Assembly: GCA_012845835.1 (NCBI GenBank)
Contig: JABAKD010000002.1
Location: 6,678,103 to 6,742,102, forward strand
Reading direction: 5' to 3'
From: Undaria pinnatifida
Lineage: Eukaryota; Sar; Phaeophyceae; Laminariales; Alariaceae
DNA length: 64,000 nucleotides
Shown: piece after piece, positions 10,652-21,900 of the stretch
How the letters are laid out: each line of letters starts with the position of its first letter
Position numbering within the stretch: the first letter of the stretch is position 1
The notes under the pieces: generated by a model
Database searches by the model: none
What the model saw: only the letters and a program-made list of their open reading frames with translations
Told to the model about the DNA's origin: nothing
Translations under genes and position numbers: made by a program

Positions 10652-11577
10652 TATATTATAAAAATTAAAATACACTCCAGCTGTGAGATCGAATATTTTG
10701 TCGAAACTCATCTTTGCAAGCTGTGTGTGAAACTCCGATCGCGCGTATTACGGGTTGTGTGTCCTCATTAAGGATATAGGTCGGCGACTCCCCTTGCAAC
10801 TACAGTGTAGCTACCAGGGTCAACAGGGTGATGTTAGGCAGTCTGTGCGCGGAAACTATAAAACCTGTTTATGAGGGGGACAAAATCTGACAGCTGTGGA
10901 AGGAAATGCATCAGTTTATCAAGTGAATCCTGTAAGTCGAATATCCGGTGAGGGGAGGGCGGAGTTTTTAAGGACGTGGGGGCCTGATTTTGATCAAAAG
11001 GGGGGCGGGAGGGGGGGGAAGGGGGGAAGGGCACGGGTGGGGCAGGTCTATTCGTACGTGGAAACTATAAATATTTCTTGTGGGGGAGGGGGAATGTGGC
11101 GGGGGGGGGGGGGCGGGGTGTTGGGGTTGGCTATACGCGGGGTGCGGGGTGTAGGGGTTGGCTATACGCGGGGTGCTAGGTCTAGGCAATGGTGCGGGTG
11201 TTCGGTGAAGAAGGGGGCGTTGCGGACGGGGGTGGGTGGGAATTGCAGCAGCGGCATGAACGGCTCTGAAACGATAACGAGGCGATATCCAGGGCGTGGA
11301 AGTGTTTATATATGGTGCATTTCCTTCCACAGCTGTCAGATTTTGTCCCCCTCAAAAACGGTTTTATAGTTTCCGGGCGCACAGACTGACTAGCATCACC
11401 CTGTTGACCCTGATAGCTACACTGTAGTTGCAAGGGGAGTCGCCGACCTATATCCTTAATGAGTACGCACAACCCGTAATACGGGCGATCGGAGTATCAC
11501 ACACAGCTTGCAAAGATGAGTTTCGACGAAGCCTTCGATCTCACAGCTGGAGTGTATTTTTACTTTTATAATGAATA
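10652..11577. mobile_element. Long-TIR non-autonomous DNA element
   Basis: The left arm (10652-~10912) and right arm (~11312-11577) are near-perfect reverse complements over about 245 bp. They start ATTATAAAA...ATACACTCCAG and include the CTCATCTTTGCAAGCTGTGT core, a GGCGACTCCCCTTGCAACTA box and a GAAACTATAAAAC box. The ~400-bp interior is G-rich and holds no transposase. This is the only copy here with both arms facing each other, so it defines the family. I did not find a clear target duplication. Confidence 0.75.
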
Positions 11578-11584
11578 AAAAATT

Positions 11585-11760
11585 GAAAAACGTCTGCTGT
11601 GAGTACGACCGATTGAATGGCTTAAGCTCAACTTTGCAAACTTGTACTTCGAAGTATTTGTTTTAGTATCTAAATATGGTTTTTTAGGGTTTGTGTGCGC
11701 TTGGTTGGATCCACATCGAACATATAATAATCCCCGTTTCGGTATAATCTAGTTTCTTTC
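11585..11760 (+). repeat. Direct repeat flanking the TIR-element cluster (right copy)
   Basis: Diverged copy of 7931-8102. Shared boxes include GTACGACCGATTGA and TTGGTTGGATCCACATCGAA. Confidence 0.6.
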
Positions 11761-12015
11761 ATAGACTAGGAGGGTAGATAGATAAACGATTTGTACCATC
11801 TGCTGCATGGATGGATGATCTGTCTAGGTAACAAGTAATAATGACCGATCGATGGTCCCCGGACGAGATCTGCACGACACGGCTCTTGTTTGCCGCAGGT
11901 GGGATCTGTATATGAGGAATCGATGCTCTTCTTGCGCAACATTATCAGTTATACGATGATAACGGCCACTATATTACTAATACCATAGAGTTATAAGCTA
12001 TGTTAAGGAATTATT

Positions 12016-12185
12016 TGTTAAGGTATTAGACTAGTGGGGTAGTATTGACTAGTTCGTTTGACCACTTGCAAAAGTTTAACCAACAGCTTACTCAAACTGA
12101 ATCTTATAACACTCTCCCCCCCTGAAACGGCGGGATAGCAGGTCGGCCGGATATACGGGCAGACGTGTCAATATCCAAGCGGTTA
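12016..12185 (-). mobile_element. Truncated TRIM copy
   Basis: Reverse-oriented 3' terminal repeat (12016-12111), then the C-rich complement of the purine tract, then part of the interior (CAGGTCGGCCGGATATACGG). The match stops near 12185, where a LINE fragment begins, so the other repeat is lost. A partial duplicate TGTTAAGG at 12001 suggests a small local rearrangement. Confidence 0.7.
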
Positions 12186-12214
12186 TAGGATGCTCAAGTA
12201 CGACGAGTAATCCA

Positions 12215-13175
12215 GTATTAAGAGAAGAACTAGGAATGTACCCACTTGAAACAAATACAGACGCGAGAAAGTTAAAACGGCAACTTAAAGTAAACGGAGT
12301 ATTTGCTAGAAAAGAGGTTGCCAGCCATCCATAGCTGGTAGGGCTGTATAGGAGAAAATAACAAAATGCCGAGCTGGAGTAAGATGGGATAGCGTAGTCG
12401 AGAACAGATGGAAGGGGTTAGGGAGAGGCCCAAGAAGAGGTACTGTCGTCTACAGAGAAGTTTGGCGGGTACAAGACAGAAAAGTAAAAAGGGTAGATTA
12501 GAAGAAAGGGAAAGGCTAGCGCTAAGAAATAACGAGAAAGAGGAGAATCACTTGGAGATATACAGGGGGGTTGCGGGAAGATATTGGAATGAAAACGTAT
12601 CTGCACGGCCTGATGGACAACGCGAAAAAAAAGCTGAAATTGCGATTTTGTGTATGTAGATAGGGTACCTGGACCTACCAGAAAAGACGAAAGAGATATA
12701 CCAGGAGTCAGAAGGAGGAGGGCGTGGCTACAAATACATACCATAATATATGTGCCCGTGTGGCACAACAATACAGATTAGAATCCACATATTAATAGTA
12801 GGAGAATGTGAAGTATACAAGGAGGAACGGGATGCGTTAGAGGAGGAAATGATGAACTTGGACGTATGTTACATGGAAGAGTTTGGTCAGACTAGAGTGT
12901 AGCGAGGAAACGATCGCTATCCTAGGAGAGAGAGATGGTGGCCCCAGACGGCAACACAGGACGGGGATAGATAGGAAAAACAAGCAAACCGTTTCGGCGT
13001 AGTATACCTGGTATGGAAGAAGCGTGATGAGCGCCCAAATGTCGGAGGTGTCTCGATTGGGAGTAGAAACAACGGTGCTCCATCTCGAAAGGGATGCGTG
13101 GTCAGTGGTCAAATGACTAAGGCAAGAGCAACAAATGTGAGTACGTCCCCCCCACCCCCCTCGGTTTAAAACCCC
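12215..13175 (+). mobile_element. LINE 3'-end fragment, copy 1 (decayed)
   Basis: This ~950-bp segment is collinear with 34990-35900. Both encode, in broken frames, the C-terminal part of a non-LTR retrotransposon ORF2. In this copy a frame at 12408-12659 carries the ALRN...HLEIY stretch, and the CPCG-type zinc-knuckle region lies near 12750. Stops and frameshifts make it a pseudogene. The 3' end reads CAAATGTGAGTACGTCCCCC and runs into a C-rich tail, as in copy 2. Family assignment rests on the knuckle and position and is not confirmed by search. Confidence 0.65.
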
Positions 13176-13229
13176 GTCCCCTTCCCCCCCCACCGGTTAT
13201 ACTCGTACGAGTCTCACAGGATATACATA

Positions 13230-13400
13230 CATGATAAACTGATGCATTCCACAGCCGTCATGTTCGTCCCCCTCAAAAACGTTTTTTTTTATAGTTTCCG
13301 TGCACAGATTGATTATCATCACACCCTGTTGACCCTGGTACAAGCTAGTTCTAAGGGGAGTTGCCGACCTATATAATCCTGAACGAGGACGCACACCCAG
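13230..13400 (-). repeat. Degenerate TIR-element internal fragment
   Basis: Reverse-oriented match to the TIR-element arm: TGATGCATTCCACAGCCGTC, then a TATAGTTTCCGTGCACAGA box, then CACCCTGTTGACCCTGGTA. Divergence from the 10671 arm is higher than between the two arms of that element. Confidence 0.6.
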
Positions 13401-13419
13401 AACTGTTGATTGCAGTGCA

Positions 13420-13590
13420 GTATGCTTGCATATTATACGGCTATGATGACGGTTGAGTATAGCAGGGATTTCCAATGATAGGTCCGCTAAATAGAAGGAA
13501 TATTCTCACCATCCCGATATCCCGCAACCATGTAGCCAACCTATCATCGGAAACCCCCACTATACTTGACCGTCATCATAGCCGTATCGA
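13420..13590. repeat. Inverted repeat with ~47-bp arms
   Basis: The left arm, around 13436-13483, contains ACGGCTATGATGACGGTTGA and ends CCAATGATAGG. The right arm, around 13541-13588, is its reverse complement with a few changes and ends at CATCATAGCCGTAT. A longer direct copy of the left arm lies at 14335-14440. No coding assignment. Confidence 0.7.
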
Positions 13591-14334
13591 TCGACGATAC
13601 GTCTGGACCCGAGGGCGACTAACTTTTTCGTGAGCTGATTGGAATGTTGATGTTTCTTGACTTTTGATAGCGGATGGGGATTCTGCATGATATATTAGCT
13701 GGATTTTGGTACTTTTAGGAATACATGGTATTTTGGGAGGCAAGCAACTGTTCCTTGACTTTTGAAATAGTACTGTTTCACGATTTCGTTGTCTAGTATG
13801 GCATTATTTTGCTCTGGATTTGAGCATTTATTTGGAACCTGAATGATTTTTGGGTATATACCGAGCCGGGAGGCGTTTTTGTCTAAATCGAAACTGTGTT
13901 TTGAGACTGCATCCGATCACACTTTCTTGTTGGCAGCCCTATTATATGGAGCTGATAACCATTTTACATAGGAACGCTGAGTGCTGATTACAGGGGGCCG
14001 ATGTTTAAGTTTTCGAATTTTGGAGTTTGGAACTCAGATTTCAGATTTCGGTCTATGGATGTCGGCTTTCTTTCAGTTTTTTGCTTTTGGACCTAATAAT
14101 TTCTGCATATATCTTAGGTTCGCGAAGATTGATATTGGATACTGTCCCTGAATTGTGTCTCTAGATTTATGGAGTGCTTTCCAAGGACCATGGTGCTACA
14201 ACCTTTCTTTCTTGTCACAGTACTGTATAATACTGAGAGGATATTGGTTGAAGGTATTTTACCCTGATGATATGATATTATAGCATCATGCCGTACAATT
14301 TACGAAGCAGGGAGGCTGTTGATTGTATGCTTGC
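13591..14334. other. T-rich region between related inverted and direct copies
   Basis: No ORF of note. The phrase TTGACTTTTGA occurs twice, at about 13658 and 13756. Directly downstream a 63-codon frame opens at 14288 with the residues MPYNLRSR, a phrase seen in many unrelated nucleic-acid-binding or gag-like proteins. That is too short to support a call. Confidence 0.35.
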
Positions 14335-14440
14335 ATATGATACGGCTATGATGACGGTTGAGTATGGTATGGGGTTTCCAATGATAGGTTGGCTACATGG
14401 TAGCGGGATATCGGGATGGTGGAAATATTCCGTCCATTTA
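14335..14440 (+). repeat. Direct copy of the 13.4-kb inverted-repeat arm
   Basis: Matches 13425-13530 over about 100 bp: TGCTTGCATATGATACGGCT, then GATGACGGTTGAGTATGGTA, and on to CATCCCGATATCCCGC in reverse complement. It keeps sequence lost from the other copy, so it is probably closer to the parent. Confidence 0.65.
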
Positions 14441-16680
14441 GCCGCCTTTTCTCCCTGGCAAGCGCACTCCACGCTGTGACTTGGCAAGGAACAACATAAT
14501 ATATTGGTAGGTCTTTAGCTTTTCTTCATACCGGTGACTGCACTGCCCCCTAGTATCTTTGGGGGCGGGGACTTTCAACATATTTAGGTCGCATAAAATA
14601 TGTATAGAAGCTTACTGTACACGCATGATGCCAGGCCTAGGCGATGGTGGGGGTAGCGCGGGAGGGGGTAATTTTAGCTTGGAGACCAGATATGTTATAT
14701 ATGAAATGGAGCTATACTGCACGGAGGACTCGAAAGAAAGGTAAAAAGAGGTAACATCACCTGTCGGGTAAGTTTATTATTCTGGCGGAATTTTATTTTT
14801 TTAGATGGGGCGGCGGGGGATGGGGGGGGTGGGCTTGTTGTGTGATGATAGAAGTACCAGCAGGAATGTACTACTACTACTGTCTTGGTAGAGTATCTAG
14901 TGTTGTAGATTATCTACTACTACTGTAGATCACGGCCTTGATGTAGACCACGACATAGCTGTCCGATTGGTGGATAAACAATGCACTCACTCGTAAAATG
15001 CTCCCCCTTCATACAGAGTGGTAAGAGTGCGCTTTTTCTTGTCTGTCCAATAGTGGTAAAGCCCAAAGAGCGAAAATTGAAGATCAGAAGAAGTACGAAC
15101 TATTTGATTCGGGAATTGAAGCAGTTGCTGTCTATACAGTGCCCCGACCGGCCAGCGGCAGCCGACTCCTGTCTCTTTCTGTTTTCACGAAACAGTGGTG
15201 TTGTGAATGAACTTTATGATACGCGCATATTTATGTACAAGGGAGGGGGGGCGTTTGGGGAGGCCGGGGGGGGGAGTGACCGCGGCTTGTCCGAAAGACC
15301 GTTGAGTGCAAATGCTTCAGCGAGCCGAGGTGGAATGAGGGGAACCTTAACTAACTGCAATAACTGCTGTAAGAACGAGGTTATCCCTGCCAAGCACGTA
15401 AGATCTATGATATGTTGCACACCTATTATTGTATACTGTTCTAACAACCACAATAGCCTCACCGTATTGTTCCAGGTACATGCCAGACAGTACTGACTGG
15501 TATTTTTGCAGGAAATGATAGCAGCAGCCGTTGGCATCGACACAAAACACAAATCGTAGATACTTCTGTTGAAGATAGCCCAGACGCTTTGATGGCATGG
15601 TTGTCACAAAACGACGACGGCTCAACCACCAAGTAGCGGCACGTCTTGCTGCGTTGGAGAAACTTTAAAAAGAGTGTCGTTAACCCGAGAAAAGAAAAGG
15701 CCAAGCTTGAAACTTGACTGAACAGTTTGCGCGCGGGGAGTTAGTTTCGCGGAGACCTGTGGAAAATGCGCCTAAATTGTAGACTACAGGTCGTTAACCG
15801 CGCTCGCGGTTTTGGGAACAACTTGCAATTAGTACGGGATCAGTTTTACAGTAGAAAAAGGGCTTCTACCAACGCCTACATACAGCATCAATTGCACCAC
15901 ACCATAGACTATATCTGCAGCAAGCAGCGTATGCCTGCCATGTACAATATACATATTCATATTTTTGTAATACTACATCATAGTGTTGTTGGGTAAAACG
16001 ATACCTGGTTTTTCGGCTGGCACTTTTTATTCAGCAAATGAAAACCTCCGACCTCGCTTCGCTTGTAACTCATACCGCCACCGTTGCCGCCGCGTGCACT
16101 TCTCGCCGGGGCACAAAACGCCGTAAGTAAAAGCAAACCCACCCCTAGGCTATGGACGCGGGTTGCTGTGTAATTAATAGATCAAAACGCGCCCGCCCGA
16201 AGTACCGCCGGCGACGCTGCGCCATCCACCACACACGAGAAGAAAACAAGCAACCCTGCACGCATCGGACAGATCACGATCTACTGTAGATCATGTAGAT
16301 CCTATATTGTACGTAGATCCTCTACCTGTCAAAATAAATTGTCCAGGATCCGGGTGCAGTACTGGTCTCACGCAGGAAACAGGTGCTAGATCATGCCGAT
16401 CATGCGGCTCCCACCCGTCAACGTGATGTATATTTATAGGCCACGCAGACCAAATAGACCAGGGATCTATCTGCCTTGAATGAGATAGATCTCAACAGGG
16501 ATCTGACATGTCCAACGCGTGCAAGCATGTCCCCCCCCAAGGTCAAACAGGGTGATCGATGCTGACACACCAACCATCGCTATTACCGTACTATCGTCAT
16601 CATCATCCTAGCCAAAAAAACGTCGACCGGAGCTCGTCTGTGCCTCCAACCACCGCCATTTCGGACGTGTCTACTACTAT
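14441..16680. other. No gene recognised
   Basis: Several 60-170 codon frames overlap on both strands around 14980-15700; none has a recognisable domain. The 14820-14960 stretch holds short CTACTACTACTGT repeats, and 16260-16520 has repeated GTAGATC/GATCTAC motifs. Confidence 0.4.
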
Positions 16681-16689
16681 TAATAGCGC

Positions 16690-16698
16690 CACTATATA
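16690..16698 (+). promoter_or_regulatory. Possible TATA box
   Basis: The sequence CTATATAAAG lies about 40 bp upstream of an ATG at ~16732 and about 105 bp upstream of the lysine-rich frame at 16796. It fits a core TATA element but there is no independent evidence of transcription. Confidence 0.3.
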
Positions 16699-16795
16699 AA
16701 GCGTCACGTAACTCAAGGAGCAGAGGCAGGTATGTCAAATGATACGGCGTGTATCCATACAGCAGTAGCTAGACGCATACGGGGTACCAGGTCGT

Positions 16796-17224
16796 ATGCG
16801 CTTGCGTGTTGCGTGGTATATATTCACGTTTACACAAGAGATAACACACACAGAAAAAAAAAAAAAAACTCTCGTACACACGGACTATTTGTATAGCTTT
16901 TGTTTCTCTGTTGACAAGTGTGACAACAAGGTGGGTCTGAAGCACAAAATAAAAAATCCTCCCTATACCCGAGAAAAAATCGACAAGGCCATTACACTTT
17001 TGTTTTATCTGTCGCCAAATGACGTTAAGGCCGGTTTGAAGCAACGAAAAAAACAAGAAGAAAAGCCTCCCCACACTCCAAAGCAAATCGACCTTGAAAA
17101 AAAATTGACATCGGAGCAGCCAGGGGATAGCCCGAGAGAGAAAACTCGTGGTGGCCGAGGCAAGAAACGGCAAAGAAACGAACGTGCACGCGGAAGGCAG
17201 CACCTAAGACAGAAAAAAATATAG
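16796..17224 (+). CDS. Possible small lysine/arginine-rich protein
   Basis: An uninterrupted frame of 142 codons. The first ~50 residues are mixed, with a K-run translated from an A-tract. Residues ~50-142 are strongly charged, with stretches such as LKQRKKQEEKPPHTPKQ and a basic C-terminus rich in RGK and RQ. No domain is recognisable. The ATG may not be the true start: the hydrophilic part could be an exon whose upstream boundary is unclear. Against it: the region is A-rich on this strand, which favours Lys codons by chance, and a - strand frame of equal length overlaps it. A TATA-like element at 16690 is weak support. Confidence 0.25.
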   Translation: MRLRVAWYIFTFTQEITHTEKKKKTLVHTDYLYSFCFSVDKCDNKVGLKHKIKNPPYTREKIDKAITLLFYLSPNDVKAGLKQRKKQEEKPPHTPKQIDLEKKLTSEQPGDSPREKTRGGRGKKRQRNERARGRQHLRQKKI

Positions 17225-17777
17225 TTCGCAACTTGAGACACGAAAAAAAAGAAAGTAGTTCGTACCTAACGTACCAAAGTAAAAATATGTAGCTCAAACT
17301 TAAGACACGAAAACAAAACGGAATTCGCGCCACGTAGGGGCAAGCGCGGTGGTACTTTGGGTTGGGAAAGGTTCCATGTATTACGTATCGCTGAGTCATT
17401 GGCAGCACGGGTGAAGGTTGGCGGGGGGGAGGGGGGGATCGAGTAGACTCGAGTTAAACGGCGCCAACACCCGCAGAATAGAGACGACGACGCCAGCAGC
17501 AGCAGCACCAGCGAAGCAACGCTATGCAGCGTCCGAACCTTGACAACGTTCGAAAAGGAAAGGGAAACAAAAAGATATTACAAACAAAACGCCACCATAC
17601 ACAAGGCGGGGGCGCCGGCCGGGGCAACACCTACCTAACGCCAAAAAATTACACACAAATACCACACAAAAACGTTATTCCATGTACACTCCAAAACGCT
17701 GAAACGTCAAAACGTCGGAAACGACGGTCAACACGACATGATAAACCGACTCCGCAGAAACCCAACGCTACATCATA

Positions 17778-18210
17778 AGACCAATCAGAAACCATTGTCA
17801 TTGCCCACTCAGAAACCAACCCTACGAGATCAAACCACGAACAAACCATGTGTCGTTGACCAATCAGGGATCAACCTTACCAGGTACTGGTATGTCAATG
17901 CCCAATCAGGGACGTCAATCCTATGCCATTGACTAATCAGAACCAACTTTAGGTCAGTGTTCGACCAAATAACGAACCAACCCTGTGGCCTTGACCAATG
18001 AATAAGTTGCAGGCACGATACCACTCTATCTCTGCCTGTGGCTGGAAATATTATCTCCCCCGCTAAAAACATCCTCTGTCGTAACGCCAAACAATCAGGA
18101 AACCTTTTTTTCCGACATCGCGTCTTCTTCAAGCTGAGGAACTCACTCCCGTAATATGCCATTGGCCAATCAGGAACCAACCTTACGGCATTGACCAATC
18201 AGGGAACTGC
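17778..18210 (+). repeat. ~30-bp minisatellite carrying CCAAT boxes
   Basis: About eight spaced copies of a unit close to TTGACCAATCAGGAACCAAC at 17781, 17859, 17899, 17930, 17993, 18162 and 18194, with diverged ones between. The core CCAATCAG matches the CCAAT box bound by NF-Y. Spacing is irregular and parts are interrupted by unrelated sequence. Confidence 0.7.
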
Positions 18211-18349
18211 AGGCACAAAGGCCCTTTCTGTCTGGGTGCAAATATATCTCCCACAAAATACAGGCGCCCACTCAAACCCCCTCCTCCCCTATTTCCCTTT
18301 CAATTTTGTCTCCCTCGGGGAAAAAAAAAAGTAGGGATCCCTCTATAGT

Positions 18350-18505
18350 GGCGGCATATGCCAGTCCAAAATATCAGCACTATGGCGGCAGGTGGCACTA
18401 CTCCGCATACTACCAGTACTGGCTGTTCCCATCTGTGTCAGGCGATTTCACCGGCGCTAGCCGGCAACCTGCACTACTTAACCGGCACTATAAAGGGAGC
18501 CCTAC
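18350..18505 (+). repeat. GGCACTA/CCGGCA minisatellite, copy 1
   Basis: Short repeats of GGCACTA, CCGGCA and GGCGG, including CTACTCCGCATACTACCAGT and CTTAACCGGCACTATAAAGG. Directly comparable to 49376-49550, inside an NDUFA12 intron. The 129-codon frame across it is probably an accident of the repeat. Confidence 0.6.
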
Positions 18506-18834
18506 TGCAAAGCGTCGATTGCCTCTCACGTGCAGCGCCAACAGCACCCGGGCTATTCATCACCTCCACCTCAATCAAAAGAAAAAAAAAGCAGAAGAGA
18601 AAAGCACGCCACACCACAACCTCAGAGCACCACGACACAGCGTGCCCACTAGACTAGGTCAGGAGAAAAAATGGTCGAGCATGCATGCACAGTAGTTCTA
18701 TCGCGTGGTTACGGTAGACAACAACCAACGGAGGGGGAGGGAGAGGTGGGGGAGCGTACTCATGTGATTCTTGCCCTAGTCAGTTGACCCTTGATTACGC
18801 ACCCCCTTTTGAGACGGGGCGCCGATCATGCTTC

Positions 18835-18912
18835 TAATGGACACCTCCAACATACGAAGGGGGGGGGGAGGGGGGAAGAGAAGAAGGGGGGGGGGGGGGG
18901 GGGGGGGGGGGC
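18835..18912. repeat. Long G-tracts just beyond the - strand gene stop
   Basis: Runs of 9 G near 18860 and of more than 20 G ending at ~18911, on the + strand. They lie immediately downstream of the stop codon of the - strand gene, so on that gene's transcript they would be C-tracts in the 3' untranslated region. Confidence 0.75.
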
Positions 18913-18933
18913 AGTAAGAGGGAGGAACTAGCC

Positions 18934-21900
18934 TCATCCATCGGTAGCGGGCGCGATGGTGTCCTCGTATTTGTCCGCGGCATCGTCGATGAAGCTTGAG
19001 ACCGTCTGCCGATGCCACGCAGCAAACAACGCACACGGAAAAAAGCGGGAAAATGGGAGTGGCATATTAGGGGCAGGGGGAGGGGGGAGGGTTGGGGTCA
19101 AGGCAAGTATGTACTTACAGCACACACGTGTCAACAAAGCGGTAGCAGTCAACGGGGGCGGGCGGGGGGGATTAGGGAAAATACATGAAACGTCACAAGG
19201 AGTAAGGAATACCAATGTTCCCTCGGATTGGCGGGGGTAGGGTCAACACCTACAGAAGGACATGTGGCCATTACGGATAGGGAATACCACGTGCCGTCCC
19301 CGGTTCTCTCGGAACGCTTCGTACAGGCAGAAGTGCGCCTTTCGTGCTCCCCGGCCTGCAGCACAATTCTCACGTCCCAACAACCACCCTCGATGCAACA
19401 ACCACAGAAAACCAGTCTCATGCTTGCTTGGTGGGATTTGTACGGCACGGCCCCCGAGCACGCGTTTGATTTTTGGGGTCTGCATGCTTCGGTCCTTGCG
19501 CAACATCTCATGGCGGCAAAAATACTATAATATATAGATCGCATTACGGCAAGTACAGGATAGAGATGGCCTACATTGCATAACCGCAGATATACTAGAT
19601 GATTTAATGTAGATTATCTATTGTAGGTTGCACAACGGCGAAGACAGGACAGAGATAACATAGATCGCATACCGGCTAGTACATGATCCAGATGATCTGG
19701 ATCGTGCTCCATTTAAAAGGTTGAGGTTTGTCTCATCGGCGAACTACGGGTCTCACGTCATCGGCACACCTCGACAGAACCTCGTGAAGTAGTTCCACTT
19801 AGCGAAACAAGTAGACGTTTCAGATCGTATAAAGGCCAACATAGGATCTAGACTATCAACTACGAAATATCTATAGATCGTAAATTGTCGTGCGTCTCAC
19901 CTCATCGCAGTACGTGGACAGGCGCTTCGAGAAGCCGGTGATGTAGTTCCCCTTAGCGAAACAAGATGTGTTAGATCGCATAACCGCAACTATAGGGTCT
20001 AGACTACCTCGTATATTCTACAAGATCGATTATCTAGAACGCCATTTATCAAGTGCGTCTCACCTCATCGGCATACATAGACAGGCGCTTCGAGAAGCTG
20101 GTGAAGTAGTTACCCTTGGCGTCTGTGCCCGTCCACACGACGTACACAGTCAGCTGGCACAGCGCGCTAACTTTAGCGTCCGTCCCCTCCTATCGTCGAA
20201 TACGAACAAGCCAAGTCAAGGAAGAGCACGTAAAGAACGCAGCAGTCGCGCATCGCGTAACGTCGTGGGGGGGGGAGCGAGCGGAGGGGTAGAGTGAGGA
20301 TTGGGGTTCGCCATATGCATCCCCTACATAAAATGTAACTGTTGGCGTGTTGGGCCACCAATGCATGGTGATTCCGTGTTTTTTATTTTGATGTACGGAG
20401 CTATTACTTCCAGGACCGGATCTTCGGCAGTGCAACAAGGGATACAATAATAATAATAATATGTTTTAATACCAATATTTTTGCTCAATAATGAAAGGTA
20501 CAATATAATGCTTTGTAGCAATGATCGAGTAATATAATATATACGAAGTAGTTAGGGTTAGGGTTAGGGTTAGGGTTAGGGTTAGGGTTAGGGTTACCCT
20601 AACCCTAACCCTAACCACGTACAGTCAGCTGTGACAGCACGCTAACTTTAGAGTCCGTCCCCTTATATACAGAAAGAGAGAGTCCATCCCCTCACTTTTT
20701 AAAGTAAAACCAAGCGAAGCTATATATAGAGAGTCCGTCCCCTCACTTTTTGAAGTGAAACCAAGCGACGCTGAAGCAAGAATACATAAAGAGCACGGCC
20801 ATGACATATCACATACACTCGAAGGGGTGGAGACACGGGGGGGTGTCGCGAGGAGGGGGAGGGTGGAGGTTATAATGGTGGGAGAGAGGGCAACGTGAGG
20901 AGGGGGGGGGGGCAGTGAGGGGTGAGGGGCGCGGGGGCGTAGGGGCGAGGAGACAAAAGGGGGGGGTAACAAGCAGAACTCCCTTTTCTTGCTAAGCAGT
21001 GGCGGTCGTAAAACCGTCCTCAAGCGGAGCCGGGCGGGTGAACATTTCTCTCTACTACAAAGCTCTCGTCAAAATTGCCGAGAACGATTTCCAAACAGGT
21101 CTGCCCTCGCATCTAGGCCACAAACGTGAAAACAAAAATACTGCCGTTACCTCCACCACGTTTCTTTCACGCGCCCGAGTAGTCATACAAGTGAACGCGC
21201 ATTCATCGCCAGCCCCCACGAACGCATTCGCACACACGCAGGCACAAGCCAACAAAACGGAAAGACGCCTCCCCGCACCATACCTACCCCATTTCCCTCG
21301 CCGAACCCCCCTCCCGCGCGCGTAGCTCATTGGTGGGGGGGGGGGGGTCACTCTCCCTCTCCTTTTTACTCTCTTTCTATCTCTCTCCCCCCATATATCT
21401 CTGCATCTCCGTTCCCATCCCCTCCCCCCCCCCCCAAGTCTCTACGAAACCTCTCTCCATCTCACCTGGTTGCACTCGGAGTCTAGCCAAAAGCAGTCCT
21501 CGCCAGAGTCGGGTAGAAGCGTACCCCCGTTGTAGTCGTACGTGTTCTTCTCGCAATTGGCGGAGCCGCAGAAGTGGCACCCGTCGTCCCACGAGATACC
21601 GGTTACCTGGTCGCGGAAAGGACGGCAGGAAGTAGGCTTGTGTCAATTTTGCTCGTTTGTTTGTTTTTCTTCAGTGTTTTTTTGCGGGTGATGAGCATTC
21701 CAACATTAGACTATACATGGTATGATATTACAAGGTTCCCGTTCGGAGTTCGGTTGGCTTCATTTCCCTCCGGGGGGTACCGCAAGTGCAAAGGGAGGAA
21801 CATCGGCGAATCTATGAGCGATACCTGGTACCAGGTATGGCAACACATGGAGTCGCCGACCCTTACTTGACCATTTTGGAGCCCCCAAATCCCTCCCCAT

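Noticed and set aside
14288-14479. Gag-like protein starting MPYNLRSR
   Set aside because: Only 63 codons, on a segment that is itself a repeat; the phrase alone is too short to support homology.
19243-19506. Extra exon of the - strand gene
   Set aside because: Two frames stay open and splice-like sites exist, but no pair joins exon 5 to the last exon in phase without weak sites; left as unresolved.
20552-20616. Chromosome end-to-end fusion site
   Set aside because: The orientation fits a fusion, but exons of the same gene, in phase, lie on both sides; insertion during repair explains it better.
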